This document shows, piece after piece, positions 41,011-49,102 of a stretch of DNA of 64,000 nt. Source of the DNA: Bradyrhizobium forestalis (GTDB lineage Bacteria; Pseudomonadota; Alphaproteobacteria; Rhizobiales; Xanthobacteraceae); NCBI RefSeq assembly GCF_002795245.1, contig NZ_PGVG01000001.1, positions 1 to 64,000 on the forward strand, written 5' to 3'. The translations under genes and the position numbers were made by a program. Numbering within the stretch: the stretch's first letter is position 1; each line of letters starts with the position of its first letter. The notes under the pieces are model-generated. The model saw only the letters and a program-made list of their open reading frames with translations, searched no databases and was not told the DNA's origin.

Positions 41011-42090
41011 ATGCGCGCTGCGATTTTCAGGAACGGCGAGATCATCGTTGGCGAGATGGCCGAGCCGACGCCGGGGCCAGGCCAGGTGCTGGTCAGGACG
41101 CTCGCCTGCGGCATCTGTGGCTCCGACCTGCACGCGCGCCAGCATGCCCATCGCATGGTGGAGATGGCGAAGAAGACAGGGCGCAAGCCGATGGATCTCA
41201 GCCGCGACGTCGTGTTCGGCCATGAGTTCTGCTGCGAGATCGTCGACTACGGTCCCGGCACATCGCGCAAGCTGAAGCCGGGCACCCGCGTCTGCTCGCT
41301 TCCCGCGCTGGTGACGTCGCAGGGCATCGAGGGCATCGGTTACTCCAACGACAATATCGGCGGCTACGCCGAGGCGATGCTGCTGAGCGAGCCGCTGTTG
41401 CTCGAAGTGCCCAACGGTCTTGCGCCGGAGCACGCCGCGCTCACCGAGCCGCTGGCGGTCGGCGTCCACGCCGGCGCCAAAGCCAATATCCGTGGCGGCG
41501 AGGTGCCGCTCGTGATCGGCTGCGGCCCGGTCGGGCTCGCAGTGATCGCCGCGCTGAAGCTTAGGGGACTGCATCCGATCATCGCTGCCGACTATTCGCC
41601 GGCGCGGCGCGCGCTCGCCGTACAACTCGGCGCTGACGTCGTCGTTGACCCCAGGGTGTCGCAGCCTTACGCGACCTGGGCCGCGCACGCGCAGATGTCG
41701 GAGGCCGAGAAGGCGGCGCGGCCGCCGTTCCAGGCCATGCTGCCGGCGCTGAAGCCTGCGATCATCTTCGAATGCGTCGGCGTGCCCGGCCTGCTTCAGC
41801 AGGTGTTCGAGGGCGCGCCGCGCGATGCCAGGATCGTTGTGGTCGGCGTCTGCATGGAGGCCGACAGAAGCGAGCCGATGCTCGGCATCATGAAGGAGCT
41901 CAACGTCCAATACGTGGTCGGCTACACGCCGGAGGAGTTTGCGGCGTCACTGCGCCTGATCGCGGACGGGCAGGTGGATGCTGCTGCCATGGTTACCGCC
42001 GAGGTTGGCCTCGACGGCGTCGCGCAAGCCTTCACAGATCTCGCCAACCCTGAAGCCCACACCAAGATCATCGTGCAGCCGTGGCGGTGA
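41011..42090 (+). CDS. Zinc-type medium-chain alcohol dehydrogenase without structural zinc lobe
   Basis: A 359-residue medium-chain dehydrogenase. The catalytic-zinc motif CGICGSDLHARQHAH and GHEFCCEIVDYG are present, as is the NAD-binding VIGCGPVGLAVIAALKLRG. The usual four-Cys structural-zinc loop is replaced by CSLPALVTSQGIEGIGYSND. An insertion of about 30 residues (HAHRMVEMAKKTGRKPMDLS) precedes the second motif. GGGAGGAG lies before the start. Substrate not known. Confidence 0.85.
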   Translation: MRAAIFRNGEIIVGEMAEPTPGPGQVLVRTLACGICGSDLHARQHAHRMVEMAKKTGRKPMDLSRDVVFGHEFCCEIVDYGPGTSRKLKPGTRVCSLPALVTSQGIEGIGYSNDNIGGYAEAMLLSEPLLLEVPNGLAPEHAALTEPLAVGVHAGAKANIRGGEVPLVIGCGPVGLAVIAALKLRGLHPIIAADYSPARRALAVQLGADVVVDPRVSQPYATWAAHAQMSEAEKAARPPFQAMLPALKPAIIFECVGVPGLLQQVFEGAPRDARIVVVGVCMEADRSEPMLGIMKELNVQYVVGYTPEEFAASLRLIADGQVDAAAMVTAEVGLDGVAQAFTDLANPEAHTKIIVQPWR

Positions 42091-42094
42091 GGCG

Positions 42095-42556
42095 CTACAC
42101 CGGCAGCGCGATCGAATACTTCACCTGGCTCAGCGCAAAGCTCGACTCGATCGAGGCGATGCCGTCGAGCCGGGTCAGCTTGGTCTTCAGGAATGTCTCG
42201 TAGGAGGCGAGGTCGGCGGCGACGACGCGCAAGAGATAATCGCGGTTGCCGGTCATCAGATAGCACTCCAGCACCTCGTCCCATTTCGAGATCGCGCGCG
42301 CGAAGCGGTTGAGGTCCTCCTCCTTCTGCCGCGCCAGCTTGATCGAGATGAACACGCTGACATGCAGCCCCAGCGCCTTCTGGTCCACGGTCGCGACATA
42401 GCGCGAGATGACCCCGCGCTCCTCCAAGAGCTTGACCCGGCGATGGCAGGGCGAGACCGAGAGCCCGACCTTGTCGGCGAGCTCCTGCATCGTGAGACGG
42501 CTGTCGTTCTGAAGGTGGCTCAGGATCTTGCGGTCGATGGCGTCGAGCTCGGGCAT
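42095..42556 (-). CDS. Lrp/AsnC-family regulator
   Basis: A 153-residue feast/famine regulator. N-terminal HTH: LDAIDRKILSHLQNDSRLTM and ELADKVGLSVSPCHRRVKLL; C-terminal RAM domain binds an amino acid (YLMTGNRDYLLRVVAADLAS). It is divergent from the 2-oxoacid dehydrogenase E1 gene, with 132 bp between. In Pseudomonas putida an Lrp-like regulator MdeR controls a comparable E1-like gene mdeB, so a similar local role is likely here. Confidence 0.92.
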   Translation of the reverse strand: MPELDAIDRKILSHLQNDSRLTMQELADKVGLSVSPCHRRVKLLEERGVISRYVATVDQKALGLHVSVFISIKLARQKEEDLNRFARAISKWDEVLECYLMTGNRDYLLRVVAADLASYETFLKTKLTRLDGIASIESSFALSQVKYSIALPV

Positions 42557-42688
42557 TGGGATGGAACCTGTATCTTATGGCACTTCATTGGTAAAGTATC
42601 CCAATATCGGCGGGTATGGCGCGAAAAATTGAGAAGTTTGACGCGGCTCGCAGGCGTATGATCGGTGCATATTTCCCGGAGCATCGCC

Positions 42689-45052
42689 ATGCCCGTCGAC
42701 CCCGCTCGCCTCGACACCCTGACCGCGCTCGGCCGCAAGGCGCTGTGGCTGTCGTCCTGGACCATCCACCACGCCAACCACATCCGCCCCAACGCGGACG
42801 GCCTCAAGGTCGGCGGCCATCAGGCCTCGTCCGCCTCGCTCGCCACCATCATGTCCGCGCTGTACTTCCACGTGCTGCGACCCGAGGACCGCGTCGCGGT
42901 GAAGCCGCATGCGAGCCCGGTGTTCCACGCGATCCAGTATCTGTTCGGCCGCCAGAGCCGCGAGAAGCTGGAGAATTTTCGCGGCTTCAAGGGCGCGCAG
43001 TCCTATCCTTCACGCACCAAGGACGTCGACGACGTCGATTTTTCCACCGGCTCGGTCGGCCTCGGCGTCGCGCAGACGCTGTTCTCCTCGCTGGTGCAGG
43101 ACTACGTAAAGGCACATGGCTGGATGAAGGACCGCCGCGAAGGGCGGATGATCGCGCTGGTCGGCGATGCCGAGATGGACGAGGGCAACATCTTCGAGGC
43201 GCTCGCGGAGGGCTGGAAGCACGGCCTGCGCAACACCTGGTGGGTGGTCGACTATAACCGCCAGTCGCTCGATGCCGTCGTGCGCGAGGGGCTCTGGGAA
43301 AAGTTCGAGACCATGTTCCGCAATTTCGGCTGGGACGTGGTGATCGTGAAATACGGCCGCCTGATGCGCGAGGCCTTCGCCGAGCCGGGCGGCGAGGCGC
43401 TCAAGCGCTGGATCGACAACTGCCCGAACGCGCTCTATGCGGCGTTGTGCTTCCAGGGCGGTGCGGCCTTCAGAAAACACCTGCATGACGAGATCGGCGA
43501 CCAGGGGCCGATCACCAAACTGATCGACAAGCGCAGCGACGAGGAGCTGCTGGCGCTGATGTCGAACCTTGGCGGCCACGACATGGCGAGCATGCTCGAG
43601 GCGTTCGACGCCATCGATCACGATCGCCCGGTCTGCTTCATCGCCTACACCATCAAGGGTGTCGGCCTGCCGTTCCAGGGCCACAAGGACAACCACGCCG
43701 GCCTGATGACGGTCGCGCAAATGGAGAAATACCGCGACAGCCAGAACATCCGGCCCGGCCATGAATGGGACAAGTTCGAAGGGCTGACGCTGGATGCGGC
43801 CGAGCTGGAAGCCTTCCTCGCGCGTGTGCCGTTCAACCAGGACGGTCGCCGGCTGACGGCTCCGGTCGTCGAGGTGCCCGCGCAGCTTACCTTCAAGTCG
43901 TCGCCGCAGATGTCGACCCAGCAGGGCTTTGGCCTCGTGCTGAACGAGATCGCGCGCAGCGACAGCGAATTGGCAAAGCGCATCGTCACGACCTCGCCCG
44001 ACGTCACCGTCTCCACAAATCTCGGTCCGTGGGTGAACCGGCGCGGCCTGTTCGCGCGCGCCGAGAAGGCGGATTTATTCCGCAGCGAGAAAATTCCCTC
44101 GACCTACAATTGGGATGCCTCGCCCAAGGGCCAGCATCTCGAGCTCGGCATCGCCGAGATGAACCTGTTCATCATGCTCTCGGCGCTCGGTCTGTCGCAC
44201 CAGATCAACGGCGAGCGGCTGCTGCCGGTCGGCACGCTCTACGATCCCTTCATCGAGCGCGGCCTCGATGCGCTGAACTACGCCTGCTACCAGGATGCGC
44301 GCTTCATGGTGGCGGCGACGCCATCCGGCATCACGCTCGCGCCCGAAGGCGGCGCGCACCAGTCGATCGCGACGCCCTTGATCGGCATGGCGCAGGATGG
44401 GCTCGCCTCGTTCGAGCCGGCCTTCGTCGACGAGCTCGCCGTGATCATGGGCTGGGGATTCAATCACATGCAGCGCGATCCGGGCGAGGGCGGTTCCGTT
44501 TACTTGCGCCTCTCCACGCGCTCGATCGAGCAAGCGCAGCGGATCATGACGCCGGAGCTGAGGCAGGGCATCACCGACGGCGCCTATTGGCTGCGCAAGC
44601 CGGGCCCGAATGCCGAGGTCGTGATCGCCTATACCGGCGCCGTTGCGCCCGAAGCCATCGAGGCCACCGGCTTCATCGGCGAGAGCCGCCGCGACGTCGG
44701 CCTGCTCGCGGTCACCTCTGCCGACCGTCTCCACTCCGGGTGGACTGCTGCGCGAAAATTGCGGCGCGATCGGCGTGGCGTGCAGCATCTCAGCCACATC
44801 GAAAAGCTGTTGGCGCCGCTGCCGCGCGACTGCGGCATCGTCACCGTGATCGACGGTCATCCCTCCGCGCTCGGCTGGCTCGGCAGCGTCCGCGGCCATC
44901 GCGTCGAGGCGCTCGGCGTCGAGCAGTTCGGCCAGACCGGCAGCATCGCGGACCTCTATCGCCACTACGGCATCGATGCCAACGCCATCATCGATGCGGC
45001 CGAGAGCCTCACCACCGGCGCGCCGGTGCTGCATCGGAAGATGGCGGTGTAG
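42689..45052 (+). CDS. Homodimeric E1-type 2-oxoacid (pyruvate) dehydrogenase, MdeB-like
   Basis: A 787-residue thiamine-diphosphate enzyme of the AceE type, about 100 residues shorter than classical AceE. The TPP motif is LVGDAEMDEGNIFEALAEGW with the closing Asn in VDYNRQSLD. WTIHHANHIRPN and HQASSASLATIMSALYF are the usual N-terminal active-site His region. ATG 42689 (CGGAG upstream) is preferred to GTG 42665. The divergent Lrp gene and the lack of E2/E3 genes recall mdeB of the methionine-lyase locus, where 2-oxobutyrate is the likely substrate. No methionine lyase is seen here. Confidence 0.86.
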   Translation: MPVDPARLDTLTALGRKALWLSSWTIHHANHIRPNADGLKVGGHQASSASLATIMSALYFHVLRPEDRVAVKPHASPVFHAIQYLFGRQSREKLENFRGFKGAQSYPSRTKDVDDVDFSTGSVGLGVAQTLFSSLVQDYVKAHGWMKDRREGRMIALVGDAEMDEGNIFEALAEGWKHGLRNTWWVVDYNRQSLDAVVREGLWEKFETMFRNFGWDVVIVKYGRLMREAFAEPGGEALKRWIDNCPNALYAALCFQGGAAFRKHLHDEIGDQGPITKLIDKRSDEELLALMSNLGGHDMASMLEAFDAIDHDRPVCFIAYTIKGVGLPFQGHKDNHAGLMTVAQMEKYRDSQNIRPGHEWDKFEGLTLDAAELEAFLARVPFNQDGRRLTAPVVEVPAQLTFKSSPQMSTQQGFGLVLNEIARSDSELAKRIVTTSPDVTVSTNLGPWVNRRGLFARAEKADLFRSEKIPSTYNWDASPKGQHLELGIAEMNLFIMLSALGLSHQINGERLLPVGTLYDPFIERGLDALNYACYQDARFMVAATPSGITLAPEGGAHQSIATPLIGMAQDGLASFEPAFVDELAVIMGWGFNHMQRDPGEGGSVYLRLSTRSIEQAQRIMTPELRQGITDGAYWLRKPGPNAEVVIAYTGAVAPEAIEATGFIGESRRDVGLLAVTSADRLHSGWTAARKLRRDRRGVQHLSHIEKLLAPLPRDCGIVTVIDGHPSALGWLGSVRGHRVEALGVEQFGQTGSIADLYRHYGIDANAIIDAAESLTTGAPVLHRKMAV

Positions 45053-45378
45053 TCGAGGTAACCGGTCGCATGGGCCCCGGCTCAGCAGCGCACCGCTGAA
45101 GTAGCGCTGCGCTGCGTCCGGGGCACGAGCGTGTTTGCGCTTGTTCCTATCTCGTGTCCCGGACAAGGTGCGACATGCCCCGGCGGTGCGAAGCACCGTC
45201 CGGTATGTCGCGCCGCCGAACCGGGATCCAGAGCCGCTTGCCTCGCTTCAAATCGCGTCCCATATTCCGCGCGTCCGCCGCAACGCTGGCCCCGCATATG
45301 GCGGGTTCAACTGCCGGCGCTTTCGTGCAAGGATGCCTGCCGAAACGCCCCCTCCAAGCCCCCAAGAAGAGGTTAACG
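45053..45378. repeat. Permuted family B repeat (core 45069-45233) between E1 and aldehyde dehydrogenase
   Basis: The right half of the family B element (GGGCCCCGGCTCAGCAGC to GTCCGGGGCACGAG) comes first, at 45069-45129. The left half (CTCGTGTCCCGGACAAGG to CGAACCGGGATCCAG) follows at 45151-45233, with the inner palindrome CGGTGCGAAGCACCG. In the other copies the halves are in the opposite order. The remaining 145 bp hold the upstream region of the next gene and no gene. Confidence 0.75.
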
Positions 45379-46809
45379 ATGGTCAATCGCATGCAATTCT
45401 ACATCGACGGCGCCTGGGTCGATCCCGCCGTCAAGAAGTCCACCGCCGTGGTCAATCCGGCGACGGAAGAGGCGATGTACGAGGTTGCGCTGGGCTCCAA
45501 GGCCGACGTGGACAAGGCGGTTGCCGCCGCCAAGCGCGCCTTTGCAACGTTCTCGCAGACCAGCCGCGAGGAGCGCGTCGCGCTGCTCACAAAAATCATC
45601 GAGGTCTATAAGGGCCGTCTCAAGGAGATCGGCGCCGCCGTCTCCGACGAGATGGGCGCGCCGCTGCCGATGGCGGAGAAGCTCCAGGCCGGCGCCGGCC
45701 TCGGCCATCTCATGACCACGCTCGACGTGCTCAAGAACTATCATTTCGAGGAGCCGGTCGGCACCGCCATGGTGCTGCGCGAGCCGATCGGCGTGGTCGG
45801 CATGATCACGCCCTGGAACTGGCCGCTCAACCAGATCGCCTGCAAGGTCGCGCCTGCGCTGGCCGCCGGCTGCACCATGATCCTGAAGCCGTCGGAGTTC
45901 ACCCCGACCTCGGCGCTGATCTTCGCGGAAATCCTCCATGAGGCCGGCGTGCCCAAGGGCGTGTTCAACCTCGTCAACGGTCTCGGCCCCGAGGTTGGCG
46001 CCGCCATGAGCGAGCACCCCGACATCGACATGATCTCCTTCACCGGCTCGACCCGCGCCGGCATCGATGTGGCCAAGCGCGCAGCGCCCACCGTGAAGCG
46101 CGTCAGCCAGGAGCTCGGCGGCAAGTCGCCGAACGTCATCCTCGAAGGCGCCGACCTCACCAAGGCGGTGACCGGCGGCGTGATGCACATGTTCAACAAC
46201 TCCGGTCAGTCCTGCAACGCGCCCTCGCGCATGATCGTGCCGGCCTCGAAGATGAAGGAAGTCGCCGCGATCGCGAAGGCGGTCGCCGACAAGACCAAGG
46301 CCGGTGATCCCCGCGGCGAAGGCACCACCATCGGCCCGGTCGTCAATCGCGGCCAGTGGGACAAGATCCAGGCGCTGATCAAGAAGGGCATCGACGAGGG
46401 CGCAACGCTCGTCGCTGGCGGCCCCGGCCTGCCCGAGGGCGTCAACAAAGGCTTCTATGTTCGTCCGACCATCTTCGCCGACGTCACCCCCGAGATGACG
46501 ATCGCACGCGAGGAAATCTTCGGACCGGTGCTGACCATCCTCGGCGCCAAGGACGAAGCCGACGCGGTCAAGATCGCCAACGACACGCCCTACGGTCTCG
46601 CCGGCTACGTCTCGGGCGCGACGGTCGATGACGCCAAGCGCGTCGCGCGCCAGATCCGCGCCGGCAACGTCAACCTCCAGGGCGTGCCGAATGACCGCAC
46701 CGCGCCGTTCGGCGGCTACAAGCAGTCGGGCAACGGCCGCGAGTGGGGCAAGTACGGCCTCGAGGATTTCCTCGAAGTGAAGGCGGTTGCCGGCTTCAAC
46801 GCGGCGTAA
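45379..46809 (+). CDS. Aldehyde dehydrogenase (NAD(P)+)
   Basis: A 476-residue aldehyde dehydrogenase, normal length. The cofactor region has TPWNWPLNQIACKVAPALAA and FTGSTRAGIDVAK; the catalytic Glu is in SQELGGKSPNVIL and the catalytic Cys in NNSGQSCNAPSRM. ATG 45379 follows AAGAAGAGG. It is a single gene between two repeat regions and has a strong terminator. The aldehyde it uses cannot be told. Confidence 0.92.
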   Translation: MVNRMQFYIDGAWVDPAVKKSTAVVNPATEEAMYEVALGSKADVDKAVAAAKRAFATFSQTSREERVALLTKIIEVYKGRLKEIGAAVSDEMGAPLPMAEKLQAGAGLGHLMTTLDVLKNYHFEEPVGTAMVLREPIGVVGMITPWNWPLNQIACKVAPALAAGCTMILKPSEFTPTSALIFAEILHEAGVPKGVFNLVNGLGPEVGAAMSEHPDIDMISFTGSTRAGIDVAKRAAPTVKRVSQELGGKSPNVILEGADLTKAVTGGVMHMFNNSGQSCNAPSRMIVPASKMKEVAAIAKAVADKTKAGDPRGEGTTIGPVVNRGQWDKIQALIKKGIDEGATLVAGGPGLPEGVNKGFYVRPTIFADVTPEMTIAREEIFGPVLTILGAKDEADAVKIANDTPYGLAGYVSGATVDDAKRVARQIRAGNVNLQGVPNDRTAPFGGYKQSGNGREWGKYGLEDFLEVKAVAGFNAA

Positions 46810-46830
46810 ATTTTATCGCATGATCGAGCA

Positions 46831-46865
46831 AAACGCCGGAGCGGGCAACCGCTCCGGCGTTTTTT
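46831..46865 (+). terminator. Rho-independent terminator
   Basis: AAACGCCGGAGCGG-GCAA-CCGCTCCGGCGTTT followed by more T: a perfect 14-bp stem with T-run, 21 bp after the aldehyde dehydrogenase stop. This is the clearest intrinsic terminator in the window. Confidence 0.93.
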
Positions 46866-46904
46866 GTTCTGCTCGCAACGATGACGGGGCGACGGTATTC
46901 GTTC

Positions 46905-47067
46905 CTCTCGTGTCCCGGACGCGCTGCAACGCCTCTTAGCGTTGCGGCGCAGAGCCGGGACCCAGCAAGCCTCCACACTCGCTGCAGCATGGGCCCCGGC
47001 TCTGCAGCGCACCGCACCGGACGATGCTTCGCATCGCCGGGGGCGCTGCGCCGCGTCCGGGGCACGA
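46905..47067. repeat. Dispersed palindromic repeat, family B copy
   Basis: Complete copy: CTCTCGTGTCCCGGACGCG at the left, GTCCGGGGCACGA at the right, with GCAGAGCCGGGACCCAGC and GGGCCCCGGCTCTGCAGC inside and a small extra hairpin CGATGCTTCGCATCG. It stands between the terminator and the convergent lactonase gene. Confidence 0.88.
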
Positions 47068-47104
47068 AATCCGGACTACGAGCCGCGCTGAAGAGCCGAG
47101 AAGC

Positions 47105-48085
47105 CTATCCCCCCAACGCCCCTTGCGTGTTCACATACAACGCGTAGATCGACTGACTCGCGGCCATGAACAGGCGATTGCGCTTGACGCCGCCGAAGCA
47201 GACGTTCGCGCAGCGTTCGGGCAGGGCGATGCGGCCGATCATGACGCCGTCGGGCGCGAACACCACGACGCCGTCGAGCTCGGGATCGCCCATGCCCCAG
47301 CCGCACCAGAGGTTGCCGTCGATGTCGCAGCGCATGCCGTCGGGCGTGCCCGGCCCGGCATCGATGTGGACGCGCTTGTTCGAGATCGTGGTGCCCTCAG
47401 GCGAGACGTCATAGGCGAGGATCTTGCGGTTCGGCACGCCCCGCGATTCCACGACGTAGAGGATCTTCTCGTCGGGCGAGAAGCACAGCCCGTTCGGCCC
47501 CAGCACACCCTCGGCGACGATGGTCGCTTTACCGGTCGCGGGATCGAGCCGGTAGACGTTCGGGTCGATCTCGCTCTCCGCCTTGTAGCCCTCGTAATTG
47601 CCGAGCAGGCCGAAGGTGGGATCGGTGAACCAGATCGAGCCGTCCGATTTAACAACGACATCGTTCGGCGAGTTCAACCGCTTGCCTTTGAATTGATCCA
47701 TCAGCACGGTGATGCTGCCGTCGTACTCGGTACGCACCACGCGGCGGCCGCCGTGCTCGCAGGTGATCAGCCGGCCCTGGCGATCCCTGGTGTTGCCGTT
47801 GGCGAAGTTGGAAGGTTTGCGGAACACGCTGACCGCGCCAGCTTCTTCCTCCCATTTGAGGATGCGCTGGTTCGGAATGTCGCTGCAGAGCAGATAACGC
47901 CCGTCGCCGAACCACACCGGACCTTCGGCCCAGCGCAGGCCGGTCGCCAGCCGCTCCACCGCCGAAAGCTTCAGCCAGTATTTTTCGAAGCGGGGATCCA
48001 GCGCTTTTATCGCGGGATCAGGGTAATAGGTGGCCGGGCGCCAGCCCTGGCTGAAGTCCGGAGAGTGGGACGATGCATCGTTCAT
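47105..48085 (-). CDS. SMP-30/gluconolactonase/LRE family lactonase
   Basis: A 326-residue propeller lactonase. Probable metal-binding residues: Glu in GLRWAEGPVWFGDGRYL, Asn in RLNSPNDVVVKSDGSIW, Asn in VLGPNGLCFSPDEK, and Asp in GTPDGMRCDIDGNLW. It hydrolyses sugar-acid lactones. It is divergent (91 bp) from a uronate-dehydrogenase-like gene whose expected product is an aldarolactone, so the pair makes biochemical sense. No signal peptide, so cytoplasmic. Confidence 0.88.
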   Translation of the reverse strand: MNDASSHSPDFSQGWRPATYYPDPAIKALDPRFEKYWLKLSAVERLATGLRWAEGPVWFGDGRYLLCSDIPNQRILKWEEEAGAVSVFRKPSNFANGNTRDRQGRLITCEHGGRRVVRTEYDGSITVLMDQFKGKRLNSPNDVVVKSDGSIWFTDPTFGLLGNYEGYKAESEIDPNVYRLDPATGKATIVAEGVLGPNGLCFSPDEKILYVVESRGVPNRKILAYDVSPEGTTISNKRVHIDAGPGTPDGMRCDIDGNLWCGWGMGDPELDGVVVFAPDGVMIGRIALPERCANVCFGGVKRNRLFMAASQSIYALYVNTQGALGG

Positions 48086-48141
48086 GTGCAGGTCTCTTTG
48101 TTGCGTTCCCTCTGGACAAACCTGCTATCATTAGAGACATG

Positions 48142-48158
48142 TGACCGCAAATCGGTCA
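48142..48158. promoter_or_regulatory. Candidate operator between lactonase and uronate dehydrogenase genes
   Basis: TGACCG-CAAAT-CGGTCA, a perfect 6-bp inverted repeat with 5-bp spacer, 19 bp upstream of the plus-strand ATG. Position fits a repressor site for the divergent pair; no regulator gene is adjacent. Confidence 0.45.
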
Positions 48159-48176
48159 GCACAGGCGAGGGACGAC

Positions 48177-49001
48177 ATGCCGCGTATTTTGATGACGGGA
48201 GCTTCGGGCGGAATCGGCACGAGCCTGCGAAAACTGTTGCCGCCGATCTATCCGGATCTCCTGCTCTCCGACATCAAGCCGCCGGCCGATCTCGGCGCGA
48301 ACGAAAAGTTCAAGGCGGCTGACCTCGCCGATCTCGCGCAATGCGAGGCGATCTGCGAGGGTGTCGACGGCATCATCCATTTCGGCGGCTATTCGGTCGA
48401 AGGCAGCTGGGATCAGATCCTCCAGGCCAACATCATCGGCGGCTACAATCTGTTCGAGGCCGCCTACCGCAAGGGCGTCAAGCGCGTGGTGTTCGCCTCG
48501 TCGAACCACGCCGTCGGCTTCTACCCGCGCCACCACAAGATCGGCACCGACGTCACCCCGCGCCCCGACGGCCGCTACGGCGTCAGCAAGGTGTTCGGCG
48601 AGGCCGTCGGCGCGCTCTACGCCGACAAGCACGGTCTGAAGGTCACTTGCCTGCGCATCGGCAATTTCGGCGACATGCCGCTCGACCAGCGCCGGCTCGC
48701 GATCTGGCTCAAGCCCGACGACCTCGTGCAGCTCTGCCGCATCGGGCTCGAGCATCCCGACATCCATTTCGAGATCTTCTACGGCGCGTCCTTCAACGAG
48801 CGCGCCTGGTGGGACAACCATCGCGCCTACGAATTTGGCTATCGCCCCACGGGACGCGCCGAAGATTTCCGCGAGCACGCGATGGCCGAGCAGGCCAAGC
48901 TGAAGCCGGACCCGGTCGGCGATTATTTCCAGGGCGGCACGTTCTGCAGCATGGAGTTCGACGCCGACCCGAGCCGGATCATCGATTGGAACAAGCGGTA
49001 G
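48177..49001 (+). CDS. NAD-dependent epimerase/dehydratase family, uronate-dehydrogenase-like
   Basis: A 274-residue extended SDR. The NAD motif is MTGASGGIGTSLRKLL, and the active site is YGVSKVFGEAVGALYAD (YxxxK). The segment VVFASSNHAVGFYPRH closely fits uronate dehydrogenases (SSNHxxGFY), which oxidise galacturonate or glucuronate to the aldarolactone. ATG 48177 has GCGAGGGA upstream. Neighbours are a lactonase and an IlvD/Edd dehydratase, which would form a short oxidative sugar-acid route. Confidence 0.83.
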   Translation: MPRILMTGASGGIGTSLRKLLPPIYPDLLLSDIKPPADLGANEKFKAADLADLAQCEAICEGVDGIIHFGGYSVEGSWDQILQANIIGGYNLFEAAYRKGVKRVVFASSNHAVGFYPRHHKIGTDVTPRPDGRYGVSKVFGEAVGALYADKHGLKVTCLRIGNFGDMPLDQRRLAIWLKPDDLVQLCRIGLEHPDIHFEIFYGASFNERAWWDNHRAYEFGYRPTGRAEDFREHAMAEQAKLKPDPVGDYFQGGTFCSMEFDADPSRIIDWNKR

Positions 49002-49102
49002 TCGGGAGAGCTGGAGGGTCGCCTGCCGTGCAGGCGTGCTCTCTCGCTGTTATCGACAATCAGAGGGCAGCCTGTACCACAACGGGCAACTGAAGGAGTG
49101 GC

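Noticed and set aside
39838..41910. 690-codon open frame on the minus strand
   Set aside because: It is antisense to the DMT transporter and alcohol dehydrogenase genes, is Arg/His/Asp-rich without any domain, and is the expected by-product of high GC in the third codon position.
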